Shown here in pieces: positions 1-12,242 of a stretch of 64,000 bases of DNA (the stretch's first letter is position 1; each line of letters starts with the position of its first letter). The DNA is from Callipepla californica brunnescens (Eukaryota > Chordata > Aves > Galliformes > Odontophoridae). The stretch lies in the NCBI GenBank assembly GCA_023055505.1, contig JALIRH010000003.1:30568842-30632841 (forward strand), written 5' to 3'. The notes below the pieces were generated by a model. The model searched no databases. It saw only the letters and a list, made by a program, of their open reading frames with translations, and was not told the DNA's origin. The position numbers and the translations under genes are program-made.

Positions 1-3000
1 AGTAAAGGCACTGGGAGCAAGATATGGATAGGGTTGCCAGCTGTGTCAGTATGATGAGACAAGCAAGGACACCAGTGCTTTCATTTGAAAGCAGATTGAA
101 ACCTCAGCAGTGACACAGGGCAAATCAGCACATAAGCCACACATGGAAAACTGAGCTAGGCACCATGGGCAAATGTGTCTCTTCGCTGCCTGCCACTGCT
201 GCTGTGTCTCAAAGGCAGCCTGGGAAACACAGCAAGCAGCACAAAGTGCAGCTGTGATAATTACCCCACTTGCTCTGATGCCATGTGAAACAGGACTTTG
301 GGATAGGCAGGATGCAGTGATCTGGGGCACTCTGCAAGATGATGCTCCCCACAGCCACCTCCCCATTTCCTCCAGCAGCCTATCCTAATTACCTCTGCTG
401 GCTTTTGCTTTGTGTTCTGGTTTTATTATTTTCATTAAAGCTAATTAACAGAAGAGTAGATGAGGCCCAGATATTTCGGGTGGATTTTTTCTTGTTGGTA
501 GTTTTCATTTTGCCAAGTTTTCTTTTCTTTTTTTTTGCTATTAAACTTTTGATAATGAGAGGCAGCTGACCCAGCAGTGAAAACACTTCTCCTCAGCCAG
601 GACAGCCCAGAGGAATGGGCCTATGCCCCTGCAGAATGGGAGTTGCACTCAAACCACAGGGAGCTGTCCTGGGCCACCCAAAATGCTGCCCAGCTTGCCT
701 TTAGCATCCACCTGCTGGTTTTGGGCTGCATTTGCAGAGCAGGGCTTTGCACAGAGAGTCTGGGCTGCGTGCAGACCCAGTGGGTCTTGCTGCTGTGCAG
801 CCTGGTGTAAGAACAGGTGATCCCAGTGGGCAGCCTGCCAGGGGGAACAAAGAGATGGTTATAGGTTTGGGGAGAAAAAATAAGGAAACGAAAAAGAAAA
901 GAGAACAAGGAGTCATTGACAAGAGGCACAAATAAGCTAGGTCTTAAGTGTCATTCCCCATCTGATAAAGCAAAAATGTCCAGAACAACAATTAACGGAA
1001 AAAAAATCCATGCAGGATTAAATATCTGTTTGGCTCCGTGCACTGACTGTACACAGAGCTCTTTTTCCTTTCGTGCTGCCGGTTATCTTTCTTCTCAATT
1101 CATGTGGAGCTGGCTGCAGGCTCGCATGTGGACAGTGCAGGCCTGCGTTTTGGGAGCTGCCTTTGTGGAGCCAGTGCCTCCAGGAGCTATGTGGGTGCAA
1201 AGGAAAGGGGAAAGTGCTTGGGCTGATCCTATGAAATGCATCTAAGGGATGGAGATGAGAGTTTGGGAAGGACTCAGGGCCAGAGACAACTTCAGCAAGG
1301 GGTTAAAGATGGCAGGACAGCACTGAGTAAAAGGTATGCAGCAGAAGAGGAAAGGTGTGGGGAGCGTTGCTGTGGGATGCTTGGGGTGGACAGGACACTG
1401 GTGACCATCAGGCAGCAAGGAGAAGGATGGGTGTCTGCCCCTCATGAGCAGCAGGGGGCTGCATGCAATTTGGCTTTGCCATACCAAAGAGAAAGGGAAT
1501 AATCCATTCTCCACAGCACATGGAGGTAAATAAGGCAAGAAATAATGAGATTAAATTGCAGCCAGGGAAGCTCAATACAGCTGTCAGGAAAAACTTCCTA
1601 ATGGTAAGGACAGCTGCATATTGTAATTGCCTCCTGTCAGGAACGGCTGGGTACAACTGTGTGTGTTTCTAGAGAGGAGAAATGTGCTGGTGCTTCTTCA
1701 CAGTTTCACTTCTAACCACACTTTTAAAGAACAGTTCAAGGACTGCCTCACTCAGTGGCACTGCAGTCATTTCCACTGGTCACAGAAAGGAAGCAAGGCA
1801 AGCCTACGATGCATTGCAGTACTCTTTCTAACCATAGTATTTGTTTGCATGGAAGTAGGTGTACCTGCTCAATCTGCCTTTCTCCATGCAGTTCCCTAAC
1901 CTGCCCTTCTCACTGTGCGGATCACCAGTGTGTCCCTGAAGCTCAGCGTTCCACGTCCCCCTGGGAACCCATCTGGGGAGAAAGGAATTTGAAGGTGAAT
2001 AAGTAAAAATGTGGGGTGTTTTATTTTCTTCTTCTTCTTTTAATATGTGTAAAAAAAAGATCTGAATTCTGCAAACTTAGATGTGGTTTGCTTCACTGTT
2101 AACCCAAGGGTAAACATCCTTACACTGAAGGCCCAACTCCCCATCAAAAGATCTGTACTTCTGTACAGCATGTTCTCCAAAAGCCAGATGACAATAAGAA
2201 GTTGTCCTACTTAAGCAAGGCACCTATTTCACTGGTTTCACCTCATCCTCAAGAAAATGGCAGTGCTAAATACGCTTGCGGATAAAAGCCCCATTATGCA
2301 GAACAGACTCAGTGCACCAAACTGACAGGCTTCTTGCAGATTTGTTGCTATGGTGCTATTGCCTTGAGAAATTAAAATATCCCTCGTCAGTCTCTGTGGG
2401 AGCTTACCCAGAAAAGTAACCACCACAAATTAATAGAACATTGTTTTGGCCACGGTCACCAAGCAGTTAATTTGTTTTAAGCTTTAGTCATCCTTAACTT
2501 CACGTTTGGCTGTTAACCCGCAAACTGATCATTAACTGTATGTAATGAATGACTGATTTCTAAAGGATTGTTCCGAAGCGGGTTGTTTTTTCATTTGTTG
2601 ATGTACGACTTTAATATCTCCCACCAGCACACGGGTGACCTATTGATTCCCCCATAAGAATCTGAAGCGAAGCAGGGAGGTACTTGCAGGTTATCTGCCT
2701 ATAAACACGCTGCTCAGAGCTGATAAATTTGCTGGGGCTGCATCCCTCTTTCCAATTTCACTCAAGCCTTCCAAAGTGGCAGGAGTAACCTGGCTGGGTT
2801 GTTGTGGGTCACAGCCAGAGGTCTTTAATCAACATTCCCAGTGAAACCAGCAGGAGTTTGGTTGGCCTGAAACCCAAATCGGGATTTTGCTGGTATTTAC
2901 CTTGGTGCTTGTCCATTTCATAGCAGCACAGCTGGATGAATGCAGTGTTGCTGCAGAAATGATCAGATGTCATTTGGACTTATTTTTTTCCCTCCCCTCA

Positions 3001-4499
3001 GTTTTAAAATGCCTACAGCTGAAATGTTCTAGTGGCAACTCGTTTAGGCTGTTCAGAGGCATCCGCTAATAAATGAAAGGAGTAATTTTTTGTTTTACAT
3101 AAACAAACTCTTCTGACTCACAGCCCCTATAGTCAGCCACGAGACCATCCTCCTCTCCCATCTTAAGGTCAGTACGGCCCAAGAAGCTGACTCTGACTCA
3201 CTGAGGAAGGGGACTGAGCTATCTCCACTACATGCACCTTTCTTCCTGACAGGAATAGGCAGAAGTAAGATGGGAGAAAGCCCCCGCTGCATTGGCCCTG
3301 ATTTCTCTTCGAGTATCATGCCCAATAAATTTCTCAAATAAAAGTAATGATGAAAAAATTAGGAATGTCAAACATGTTTTCAAATTATGGGCATTTATAA
3401 TAGTGTTTTCTTTATTCAAATGACTTTTGTTATTTAAATACTTTTACTATCAAGTGAACAAAAAAAACAGCATGGGAGTATTGAAATGCAGTCTTTCAGT
3501 CGACTCCCACTGCTTTTTTTTTGTTGTTTGCCTGCAAACGTTTTCCACAGTTTGAGTTTTCTGCTCCTTTTTGTGACTCAGGGGGTATTTCTTCCATTTC
3601 AAGTGCCTTCTCTTTGCAGAAAACAGTAAGCAGATACTTGTGCCCGAGCAGAAAACTGGGTAAAGTTCCAGCTAAGTCAGGCCATGGAAACACCAGGAAA
3701 ACATTCCCAGGGCAGCAGCACCTGGTGCCATGGCTTCAGAGCACAGCAGGACTCTGCTGTGGGGTGTTCAGAGCAAGTATGCTGTGGGCATGCTGTGGGC
3801 CTCCTGCGAGGAGCTGCCAGCTTGAGGCCCAGTGGGACAAGAAAACAGATAGGAGCAGGCTTAGAACTGGAGGGACAATCATTTTTTTCTATGTACATTT
3901 ATTCAGTTTTCCAGTTGCAAGAATGCAATCAAGTCAATTAACAGTTGGCAGGAAGAATGCCCCAGTGTAACAAAAGTACAAGGTTTCCAGCATTCATTTC
4001 TACTGCTAAAATCCTGCAGAAGAATATCTCTTACCATGGACGAGGAGGGACTGTTCCTGACTGGGACAAAGCTCCCAGTGAAGTACTAGGCTTTAGCATT
4101 GGGGCCAAAGGGGATCCAGAAGCCACTGCTGCTGCTGCTGCATCCTGCATCACCACGGTGGGACCAGGAGTGCACAAATAACTGCTGCATCATGCATTTT
4201 TGTAAGCTCTCTCCTCAGTCTGCACCAAACCCAGACTAGGAGTTTTCCAGATCCAAGCCAGCTCCCAACTCTGTCAGGCCAGTTGATAAGAGGGCCTCAG
4301 GCAAACAAAAAGCCCCAGTACAGAGAGCCACCTCCGTGGTCACAGTTATCGTTGCTCCCCAGGGCAATAACCACAATAAAGCCCAGATCTTTGAGCAGCA
4401 GCACTGCCAGCAGCACTCACTTCACACCCTGTGCCAAGACGTGGAGACACTTGGGCTGAGCGTGGGGCTGCTGGGCTGCCCAGCAGCGTGGGGCTGTAC
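1..4499. other. Gene-free stretch downstream of EXOC8
   Basis: I see no exon with a recognisable product on either strand. Open frames are short, repeat across frames and resemble no family I know. The stretch contains one LINE-like remnant near 1.5 kb, listed separately. Positions 2380-2760 are AT-rich with many homeodomain-like TAAT and GATA-type words, as conserved non-coding DNA often is, but conservation cannot be judged from one sequence. Confidence 0.6.
1535..1620 (+). repeat. CR1-like LINE remnant (3' part)
   Basis: The text follows the usual avian CR1 3' UTR order: a purine-rich start, an ATTAAATTGCAGCCAGGGAAG-like block, then a GGAAAAACTTCCTAA-like block followed by GTAAGGA. The next part of the consensus is not clear, so the copy is short and old. 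The call rests on recalled CR1 wording, not an alignment, and the edges are approximate. Confidence 0.45.
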
Positions 4500-4559
4500 T
4501 CAGGATGCGGGGGGGAGAGGACGTCGGGATGAAGGACTGTGGGGATTTCGGGGTGTGAG

Positions 4560-4800
4560 GATGCAGGATGAGGGGAAGCAGGGACGCTAGGCTGGAGGGA
4601 CGGTGGACGGGGTTGCGGCGGCGGCGGCCGCCCCCTGCTGTCGCTGGGGCCGCGGTGCCGGCGGCTGCGAGGCCGGGGCCCCTCTGGGAGCCGCCCCGGG
4701 GCCGCCCGCTGCTGAGGAGCCGCCACACTTGTGCCCCGCGGCGGCCGCTGCCCTCCCGCCGGCCTCCTGCTTCGGCCCGATTTTGCGAGATGCTGACGGA
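4560..4800. promoter_or_regulatory. Orphan CpG island
   Basis: GC content rises sharply over about 240 bases with dense CpG, including a GCGGCGGCGGCGGCC run near 4617-4631 and several CCGCCCC/GGGGCCG boxes. The flanks quickly return to AT-rich sequence, with a pyrimidine run just after it at about 4810-4835. Islands of this kind in birds usually mark promoters, but no coding exon joins it here. Open frames through it are low-complexity Pro/Arg/Ala text expected from any GC-rich DNA. It may be the promoter of a non-coding RNA or the 5' end of a gene whose other exons I cannot see. Confidence 0.6.
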
Positions 4801-5269
4801 TCGTTGTGGTTTTTCTTTCTTTTTTTTCTCTTTGTTTGTGCCAACACTTGGCGACAAAGGAGCGTGCATTTTCCGAGCAAGCTGTCCCGCGGTGCCATCG
4901 GGTTACTGATTTATCCCATTAGTCACAGCTTAGAGGTCACAGTAGCACATTCAGGGGCTATTTGTCCGCTAGCTAGAATCACTCACGGCTGACAAAACCT
5001 TTCTCATTTCCAGCTCCTGACGGCTGTGTGAGAGTCAGAGCTGCGAGTAGGAATGGCTCCTCCTGGAGCCCTCTGCACCCCTTTTCCCAACCGCAGAGCA
5101 TCCCAAATAAAGCAGCACAGCGAACCTGCACCTACAGGCAGCTCGGTGGCTCCAGCTTTCTATCCCTGGGGACTTCTAGGACACTTGCACAGCTCTGCAT
5201 GCTCCCCAGCCACCTATGTTGGGGCTACTTTTTATTCTCTTATTGACCACTTTTGTTTTCTGTATTAGG

Positions 5270-5288
5270 AAAAAAAAAAAAAAAAAAA
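5270..5288. repeat. Poly(A) run
   Basis: Nineteen consecutive A are followed by an A/G-rich stretch (GGAAAGAAAT..) to about 5322. It could be a microsatellite or the tail of a decayed retroelement. No element body is recognisable before it. Confidence 0.8.
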
Positions 5289-7037
5289 GGAAAGAAATAC
5301 AGAAAAGAAATGAAGAAAAGGAATAGTACACTTCTACTGTTATCAGAAATGTCCCAGTATAATTACAAACAGGTCATGCTGTATTCATTTCTTAATCTCC
5401 TCTAGGATGAGCTAAAACTAACTCACACGATTACCTAGTTCTCATCAAATATAGACAGGATGGGTACATGCAGTATAGTGTGTTTTCCAGGGCTGTTCTG
5501 TGCCACTTGTGCAGTGGTGGCTGTACAACCTGTGAGAACCAGGCCAGCATGTCTCCCAAGCTTCACATTGTTGTGGACCACTTCAGAGAGCTTTTCAGGC
5601 AGCCAAAATCCAGTGCTTGGAAAAAAAAACAAAACACAAATTGCAGGAGGAAATCATGCCAGAGCACATCCCAGGGCAGAGGTAGGGGTAAGTCCCCCCT
5701 ACAATCCAGAAGTAAACTGTTCAGGCATCCCACTGCAGAAAAAGAAATGTGTTGTTACACAGATCTTTAATTTTTATCCATTTTTTATTTGCAGAACCCG
5801 ATATTTTCCATCAGAGATGTAAACCATCTGTCATGAATTAAAAGCAACTGACAACAGGGTTGATTTTTTTAGCTGCCTTTCTCCTACAGATAACCCAGAG
5901 GTCCCCCCAGGGCCTGCAGACAATAGGTTGCAAACTGTTGGCATTGATAGATGGGCTTCCTCCCCTTCGCACAGACTGGAAGAGTGCTTGCCTGTCTTGT
6001 TGCTCAAACAAATCAAACGTTCCAACCCCAAACAATGCTAGAGCTAATAATGGAAACGGGCACTGCTTTAGGGTTTGATTCTCCTACTTCCTGGTCCTTT
6101 CCACTCCCACCCCTCTGCTCCAGCACTGAGATTACATTTCGTTTAATTATGAAGTGTGTGCACATGTGTGGCGAGGAAGTAGAAAAATACCAGCATCTTG
6201 AACTGTGGCACTGATGCAGGATTTGAGCTGGCAAGGTGGGGAATTAATCTTCTACGACAGCAACAACAAATCACTATACACCTTTCCCTCACCTGGCTGA
6301 CTCCATCTGATCAACAGTCTCTGTATCAGCTCCCAAGGATGGGATCCAGTCATGGGAAGAATCAGACACATGTGACTGCAGCAACAGTGTGAATACAGAA
6401 ATACAAAAGCAGGGACACGTTTACTGCCGCAGGCTCCTGGATGCAAGCTTGGCTTACAGCTCCTGCTCCCACATGCCAAGGTACTTGTGGTACAGACGTG
6501 TTAAAACCCTTGCACCACAAAATAGTGGATCTATTTTGAGGGTGAGAAAGCATCTGTCTAGCAAACTAGCTGTGTATGTTTGGGCCTGGCTCTGTTAAAA
6601 ACCTTGTTTCTTCCAGAATATTGGAAGTAATGAAACTGCCTGCAGTAAAATACCTGATAAGCCTTTCCTCCTCTATAGAGAGGGTAAATGCATGTAATTT
6701 TCCAATTAGCTCTTGCTCTGAGCAATTATGTTGATCAAATAATTGAATAAGTGACAGGAATGTGAATTCTGGAGACAGTTAATTTCCTTCATCTGCCAGT
6801 TTATAGTTTGACTTGCATGAACACATAAACCAGGCTAACGTGTTATTTATAACTTTGGAAGAACAATTATAATAGGCATGAAGAGCTATGTTTTTGGTGT
6901 GCAGAGAGGAAGGTTTCTGCTAGTAAATTACAATAATAGCATAAAAAGCGAGTTTGCTGTTTATAGCCAGTGCATGGGACAGGAAGGATGTGGGGCTTGC
7001 TAATGGAATACTGAATAAGGTCAGCGGCATTCCCACT

Positions 7038-7127
7038 GCTCAGCATTGACACACAGGAACAATCTTCACAAAAAGAGAAGACAGTCCCGCATGCTCAGCA
7101 TTGTCACACAGGAACAATCTTCACAAA
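7038..7127. repeat. 35-bp segment duplicated with 55-bp period
   Basis: Positions 7038-7072 and 7093-7127 are the same 35 bases apart from one A/T difference, starting GCTCAGCATTG and ending CTTCACAAA. The 20 bases between them are unrelated or much more diverged. This is most simply a local tandem duplication. Confidence 0.9.
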
Positions 7128-7189
7128 TCTGGTCCTGACTTCCAGTAAAAGAACAAGCAGCACTTGGGAACTTTCTTCAGAAATAACTT

Positions 7190-7218
7190 AAAAAAAAAAA
7201 AAAAAAAAAGAGAGAGAG
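7190..7218. repeat. Poly(A)-(GA) microsatellite
   Basis: Twenty A are followed by GAGAGAGAG. A similar A-then-GA structure occurs at 23777-23805. Confidence 0.85.
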
Positions 7219-8939
7219 TTAGGAAAACAAAGCATTTGTTTTTCTTCTCAAAGCTATCTTTAGATTGTCTTAACCGGTTGTACCTTTCATCTGAAGCCCC
7301 TGTAGCAGTCTGGCCTCCCATCCAACAGGAACTAATTAGCAGAGACATAGAGTAATAAAAGTAGCATGCAGGCACGAGCTGCTGCCTCCCAGCAAACATT
7401 ACCTGGATGAGCCCTACACTGGCTGCAAAGAGGAAAATTGTGCGATTAATTGCTTCCTGATTAAAGGCATTTGCATGCTGGCTCTTACATCTTCAAGGCC
7501 TTAAAACAAATACCAAGGTAAATCTGGAGCTTGCCCACAGCAGACAGAAGGGCTCAATGCAGTCTGAAGGAATTAGTGCTGTAATTTTGGTTATGAATAA
7601 ACACTTCCATGTCTGGGCATATTATACCCTAAGTGGAGTCCTTAGAAAGTCAAAAGTAATGGGCAACAGAAGGTCTTGTGTGGGTTTAACTAAATTTCTA
7701 AGCCAGTTTGATTAAACTAGCACCATTCTTCTGTGGGGACAAAATCCTAGGGGAGTTAATTTCCTGGTCCGCAAAGCAAAAGAGGCAAAACTCCCCTGGA
7801 TGTTTCAGGTTGGGAGTCTATTTAAGTGGTAATAAACATCAGGGCAAATCAAGAAATGGCCACTGACAGCAGGAGAGGGGCTGTCCTGGGTGAAGGGGCC
7901 AGGCTGCACCCTGATGGGGTGGTGACAACAAAATGGGGCCCAAGCCACAGGAAGGCCCAAGACCAGCTGCTGTGAAACCTGCTGGGCCCACAGGCCCAGT
8001 ATTGACCCACTATCACTTATTCGCTAGCTGGCTTTGTGATATTCAGCAGAAATACATCGATCTTCCAAGCAAGAGAAAAGTTTGAATATCCAATTAACTC
8101 TGAGTATAGGAGTGGGCCTGTCAAGCTCAGGGTGAAATGTTGTGCACTTAAGCAAGCACTTAGACACCTTGCTGGATGGAAGTTTGTGGGACAAAGGTGA
8201 CGGGCCTTCTTTGTGAGCCCTCCTCCCCACGTACATAGTCATTACTGAGGGAAGCTGAGTATTGTATGGCCTGAGTTATGGAAGGCGCAGATAGCAATTT
8301 CACATGCGATTTGGCCACCTTCCTCTACAAAACCAATTTGGCATCTCAGCAGGAGAAGTTACATCACAGGGAAGGAAAACAAACAATCATACAATTGTTA
8401 GAGGGAGAAAAAAAAAAAGTAATCGGAACAGAAGCTGCTTATCAGAGACTCGCGTTTTGGTTGGGAGAAAAATTCCCTGAATTCGGAGGAAGGAAGGATC
8501 CTCTGCAGAGCTTCAAGTGCCCTTCTGACAGACCCATCCTGCAGGAGCTGGGGCAGGGAGCCGGGCCCCTTCCTCTTGTGAAAATAGGGCCCAGAGAGCT
8601 GAAATTTAACATTAACAGGAGTCCCCCAGAGTACAGCAGGGCTTAGAAGCTGTAATTTATCAGACTTGGTCTTAACAAATCTGACTGGCACAGACAGTTG
8701 TGTGTGAACTGTGACTTTATAAACAGAAGTGAGATCAGGAATTGGGTAAATAGGGGCCGCTCACACGAACATTATATATACTAGGCTTCGAGAGAATTCA
8801 GAAGAGAACTATACAAATGGGAAAAGACCAGTGGGACATATTGACATCTCTGCAGTCAAAACAATGGATGCAATGGAGTTGGGCATACCAAAGGGGAAGG
8901 GTAGCCAAAGAAACTGGTGTTGACTGGTTTGAGTGAAGG

Positions 8940-9257
8940 AGCTGGGACAAGGTAGGAAGGTCAACCTGAGGAAGATGTCTGACTCCATCCCGACGACCAC
9001 CAGAGTGAGACCCCTACTATAGACTGTGCACGCGTCAGTAGGAGGGACAGCGTGTAAATGAACTCCTGGAAAAACAGCGAACCTGTAAATGATTTCTCAG
9101 AAATTTGTTGAGCATGTATGTAATCGCTCTATAATTAGCCAATGCTTCTGCTCATCAATGCACATGTTAGGAGGGGTGATCCCCCATGTGCCCAGTGCTG
9201 AAGAAACATACTTCTTTCTAACCTAGCCGTGGCTATAGAGTTTGATTCTGCACATCA
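8940..9257 (+). mobile_element. Probable endogenous retrovirus LTR relic (avian ERVL type)
   Basis: The stretch reads like the 3' half of an avian ERVL-class LTR. A GAAGATGTCTGACTCCATC-type lead-in is followed by a TGTAAATGA region, then GGGTGATCCCCC, TGTGCCCAGTGCTG, a decayed poly(A)-signal region (GAAGAAACATAC), a TTCTTTCTAACCTAGCCG block, and an end at GATTCTGCACATCA. No gag, pol or env reading frame is nearby, so it is a solo or truncated LTR. The family name is from memory of wording, not an alignment, and the 5' limit is uncertain. Confidence 0.5.
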
Positions 9258-11996
9258 GTAGGAATTCTCAGAATCCAGAGAATCAAAGCTTGGTAGTGTC
9301 TTGAGATGGGGTTTTCCCTCTCCTCACAGTCCTCACAGTCAGACCAAGTGCCATCTGAAGTTCAGATCTCAGTTTTGCCCAAGCCTGCAGTTATTTACAC
9401 CTGCATGCCTTATTTTGTAAAGGATTTGGCTAACTCACCTCCATGAGAAATCAGATTTTAAATTGTCTGGTGCACAGCTGCACGATTTATTTTTTATGAC
9501 TAGAAATCACCTTTAATTAAAGCATTCCCAAGGACTTTCCCAACAGCCGTAAAGTAAATTTGATCTCTTTCTTCCCTAGTCCTCCTCCCTATGCAGTACT
9601 TGCAACATCATTTAGCACATCAAAATGAGATTTCCTACGGCTGCAGGGTCAAATTGTCTTTTGGGTAATCTAAACCCGTTATTGAGAATCCAGATTTTGC
9701 TATTACGTGAAGGAATTCATATCTCAGCCTTCTTATATGTTGTTAGCTCTTGTCCTGTTCTAGGAGAGCAAACCGAACACAATTCTATCTGTTTGCATTG
9801 ATGATCAGATACCTGTTATGCTCTGCTCACCAGTGCAGAGCCCTTGTGAGACACCCACTGGTAACCACATGCCATCACAGTCCTCTTCAGGTATTTTGGG
9901 GCGATTCTCTTCATCCTCCTAATACAGTTTTCTGTTTGGGTATGAAGTGGAATGTTCAGCACGTGGAAAGGAATCTAACCACGATCAAGCAAGAGCATAG
10001 CGAGGGAGAGAGGAATAAACAACACAGAGTCACTGAAGGGTGATACAAAATTGCCTTAAAGCTCTCCTGGTCAGTCTCATAAACTTCTGGAAAGTTAAAT
10101 GCTGTTCAGTGGCCAGTACAGTCCAGACCTCCTGGTATAACTTGCTCTCTGCTGTGTCGAACCAAGGACATCTGCAGCAGAGAATCTTGTTCAGCTCAAG
10201 GGATGAATCATGGGGTATGCTGCACTCATTAAAGTCCCAATAGGAAAGTTTCCTAAATACTCTGGAAGAAATTGTTGTTACTGTACCAGCTTGAGAAAAT
10301 CCTGATCTATTACAGTAATTAGCATCAACTGTGTTATAAAGGACTTATTTTCATATAAACAGAATACTATATGTGATGGGAAATACTCTTTCCACAGCTT
10401 GTGGTTTGTCTCTATGTTGGCTTTCAGAACTGTAGGCACTGGACATAACACAACTACACTTAAACCTCTGGGGAAAAGGATACATCTACAGGCTGTGCCC
10501 ACAAAACTCTTTGACAGATAGGCCACGTTCTGGATTTTACTTTCTCCATAGAAAATATGCCAGGAGCCTTAAGTAAAAGGCAGCCCAACTGAAACATGAC
10601 TTGTGCAGCAAAAGAAGTATGAGGAGTGTAAGTTATGAAGTTATGAAGATCGGTAGTAAGGACCTTCTGCGTGACTGTGACAGAGTACAAATCTGTGTTA
10701 TGAATGTGAGTTTGGCCAAGCTCTTGTTTGAAATTTCAGTTCAATATTGAAACAAAATAAGGCTCGACTATGAGACCTTTCACTTAGCCGTAACAAATTA
10801 ACAACCAGAGCACAGATGAAGCTGAGATTAGTAGCTTTTCACACCCCTTCAAGGGCAAAATGTCTCTCAGGCAGATTGGAAGTCACACATTGATACTTAC
10901 CTCTAAAAAAGTAGACAGCTTGAGAAGCTGAGATCTGATGAAGGATGTCTGCTGCTGATGGAGGAACACAGTGGGAAATCATGAGGAATTAAGAGCCTGA
11001 TGGTACAAAAATGAGTACAGAAGAAAAACACTACCAAGCAGGGGCAAAAAAGAGCTATGAGATGTTGACCTTAACGCTCACATCATTTGGTTCAGTATCT
11101 TCATTTTCTATTGTACTACAAATTGCCCTAAACAAGGTGCAAGATAGCACAGATTTAATGCTTCCATCTGCCCATGGCATGCTAAGGTTTCAAGTAATAA
11201 AACTCCACCTAGTGAAAAGATGGGGCATACTGCAGCATTCAAGCAGAGTGTGTAATAAAGGAAAAGTTATCCCTGGAAGGTAGCAAGCCTCACAACGTTA
11301 CAGTCTCCTGATGTTAATATGGCTTAATATATCCACCTCAAATCATAGCAGACTGCAGTTAGTCCACCTCTCAATTTTACTCTGATACTATTTTGAGAGA
11401 GACTTTCTTCAAATTGCTCCTCATTGAGCTTTCTGACAACTTTATAGGAATAGAACATAATGGGCAGCATAACTGACATCCCCTGGCTTTTGTCACCTTG
11501 CTGCTTCTTATAATCACGTCACAAATGCTGGCTGACCTCAAACTCTATTAACATCACTTAAGATTTATTAGCAGACTTGATCTCTGAACCAGGCTATCAA
11601 TGTCCTCTTTCTGATGATGATGTAATAACAGAAATGCATCACTACTGTTTAATGACCCAAAAGTTTTAATATATGGTTCCTGCTGTTCAGAAAAGTTATT
11701 GCATAAAATTCTAATACATAAATTCATCTGAATAACAATTAAATAAAATATACACCAAAGTTATGTCATAGCAGCTAAGGGAAACCAGATTTTAAATGCA
11801 AATATCTCAGGGGGAAAGAAAATAAGCAAAAACCTTTGCAAAATTACAGCTCTCTCTTCCCTGAATCAGCAGAACTGCTATTGTGTTATTGAACAGTAAC
11901 TACAAATTTCCATTTGAATCACACTGCCTCCACAAGTGAACAGCTCAGAAAAAGAAAAGCACCATTTCAAACTGCCGTATGCAAATCTGAAATGTA

Positions 11997-12002
11997 TTTA
12001 TT
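11997..12002 (-). other. Candidate distal poly(A) signal of EXOC8
   Basis: The minus strand reads AATAAA here, followed about 30-50 bases on by T/GT-rich sequence. That would give EXOC8 a 3' UTR of about 2.7 kb, similar to the long UTR I recall for mammals. There is no transcript support. Confidence 0.35.
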
Positions 12003-12222
12003 AAACAGTGACTTTCAGCATGTGTTGGCTTTATCTGCTAACTGAATTAACGTATAAAGTGGGTTCAATGCTATTTACACTCCATTTTCCTTAAGCCAAT
12101 GTTTTCCTTTCATTATGACTTCAGCACAGATTCACAGGTTATGAAATATCACTGCTTCTCACAGTTCATACAGCTCAAACTAGTGTGGATTGCTAACAGG
12201 CACATGAATATAACATTTGACT

Positions 12223-12242
12223 CCCCCCCCCCAAAAAAAAAA
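12223..12242. repeat. C10-A10 homopolymer junction
   Basis: Ten C run directly into ten A. It is prone to replication slippage and sequencing error. Confidence 0.9.

Larger units (their letters stand above)
4901..11990. other. Gene-free stretch with repeats
   Basis: No exon is recognised. The stretch holds A-runs, a 35-bp duplicated unit near 7.1 kb and an LTR relic near 9 kb, listed separately. Positions 6600-6980 are unusually AT-rich with TTATAA/ATTTAT words but carry no clear gene signal. Confidence 0.55.

Noticed and set aside
4346..4869. Pro/Arg-rich minus-strand frames through the 4.6-kb CpG island
   Set aside because: They are low-complexity with no domain, and splice sites and partner exons are not evident. 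Kept only as an orphan island.
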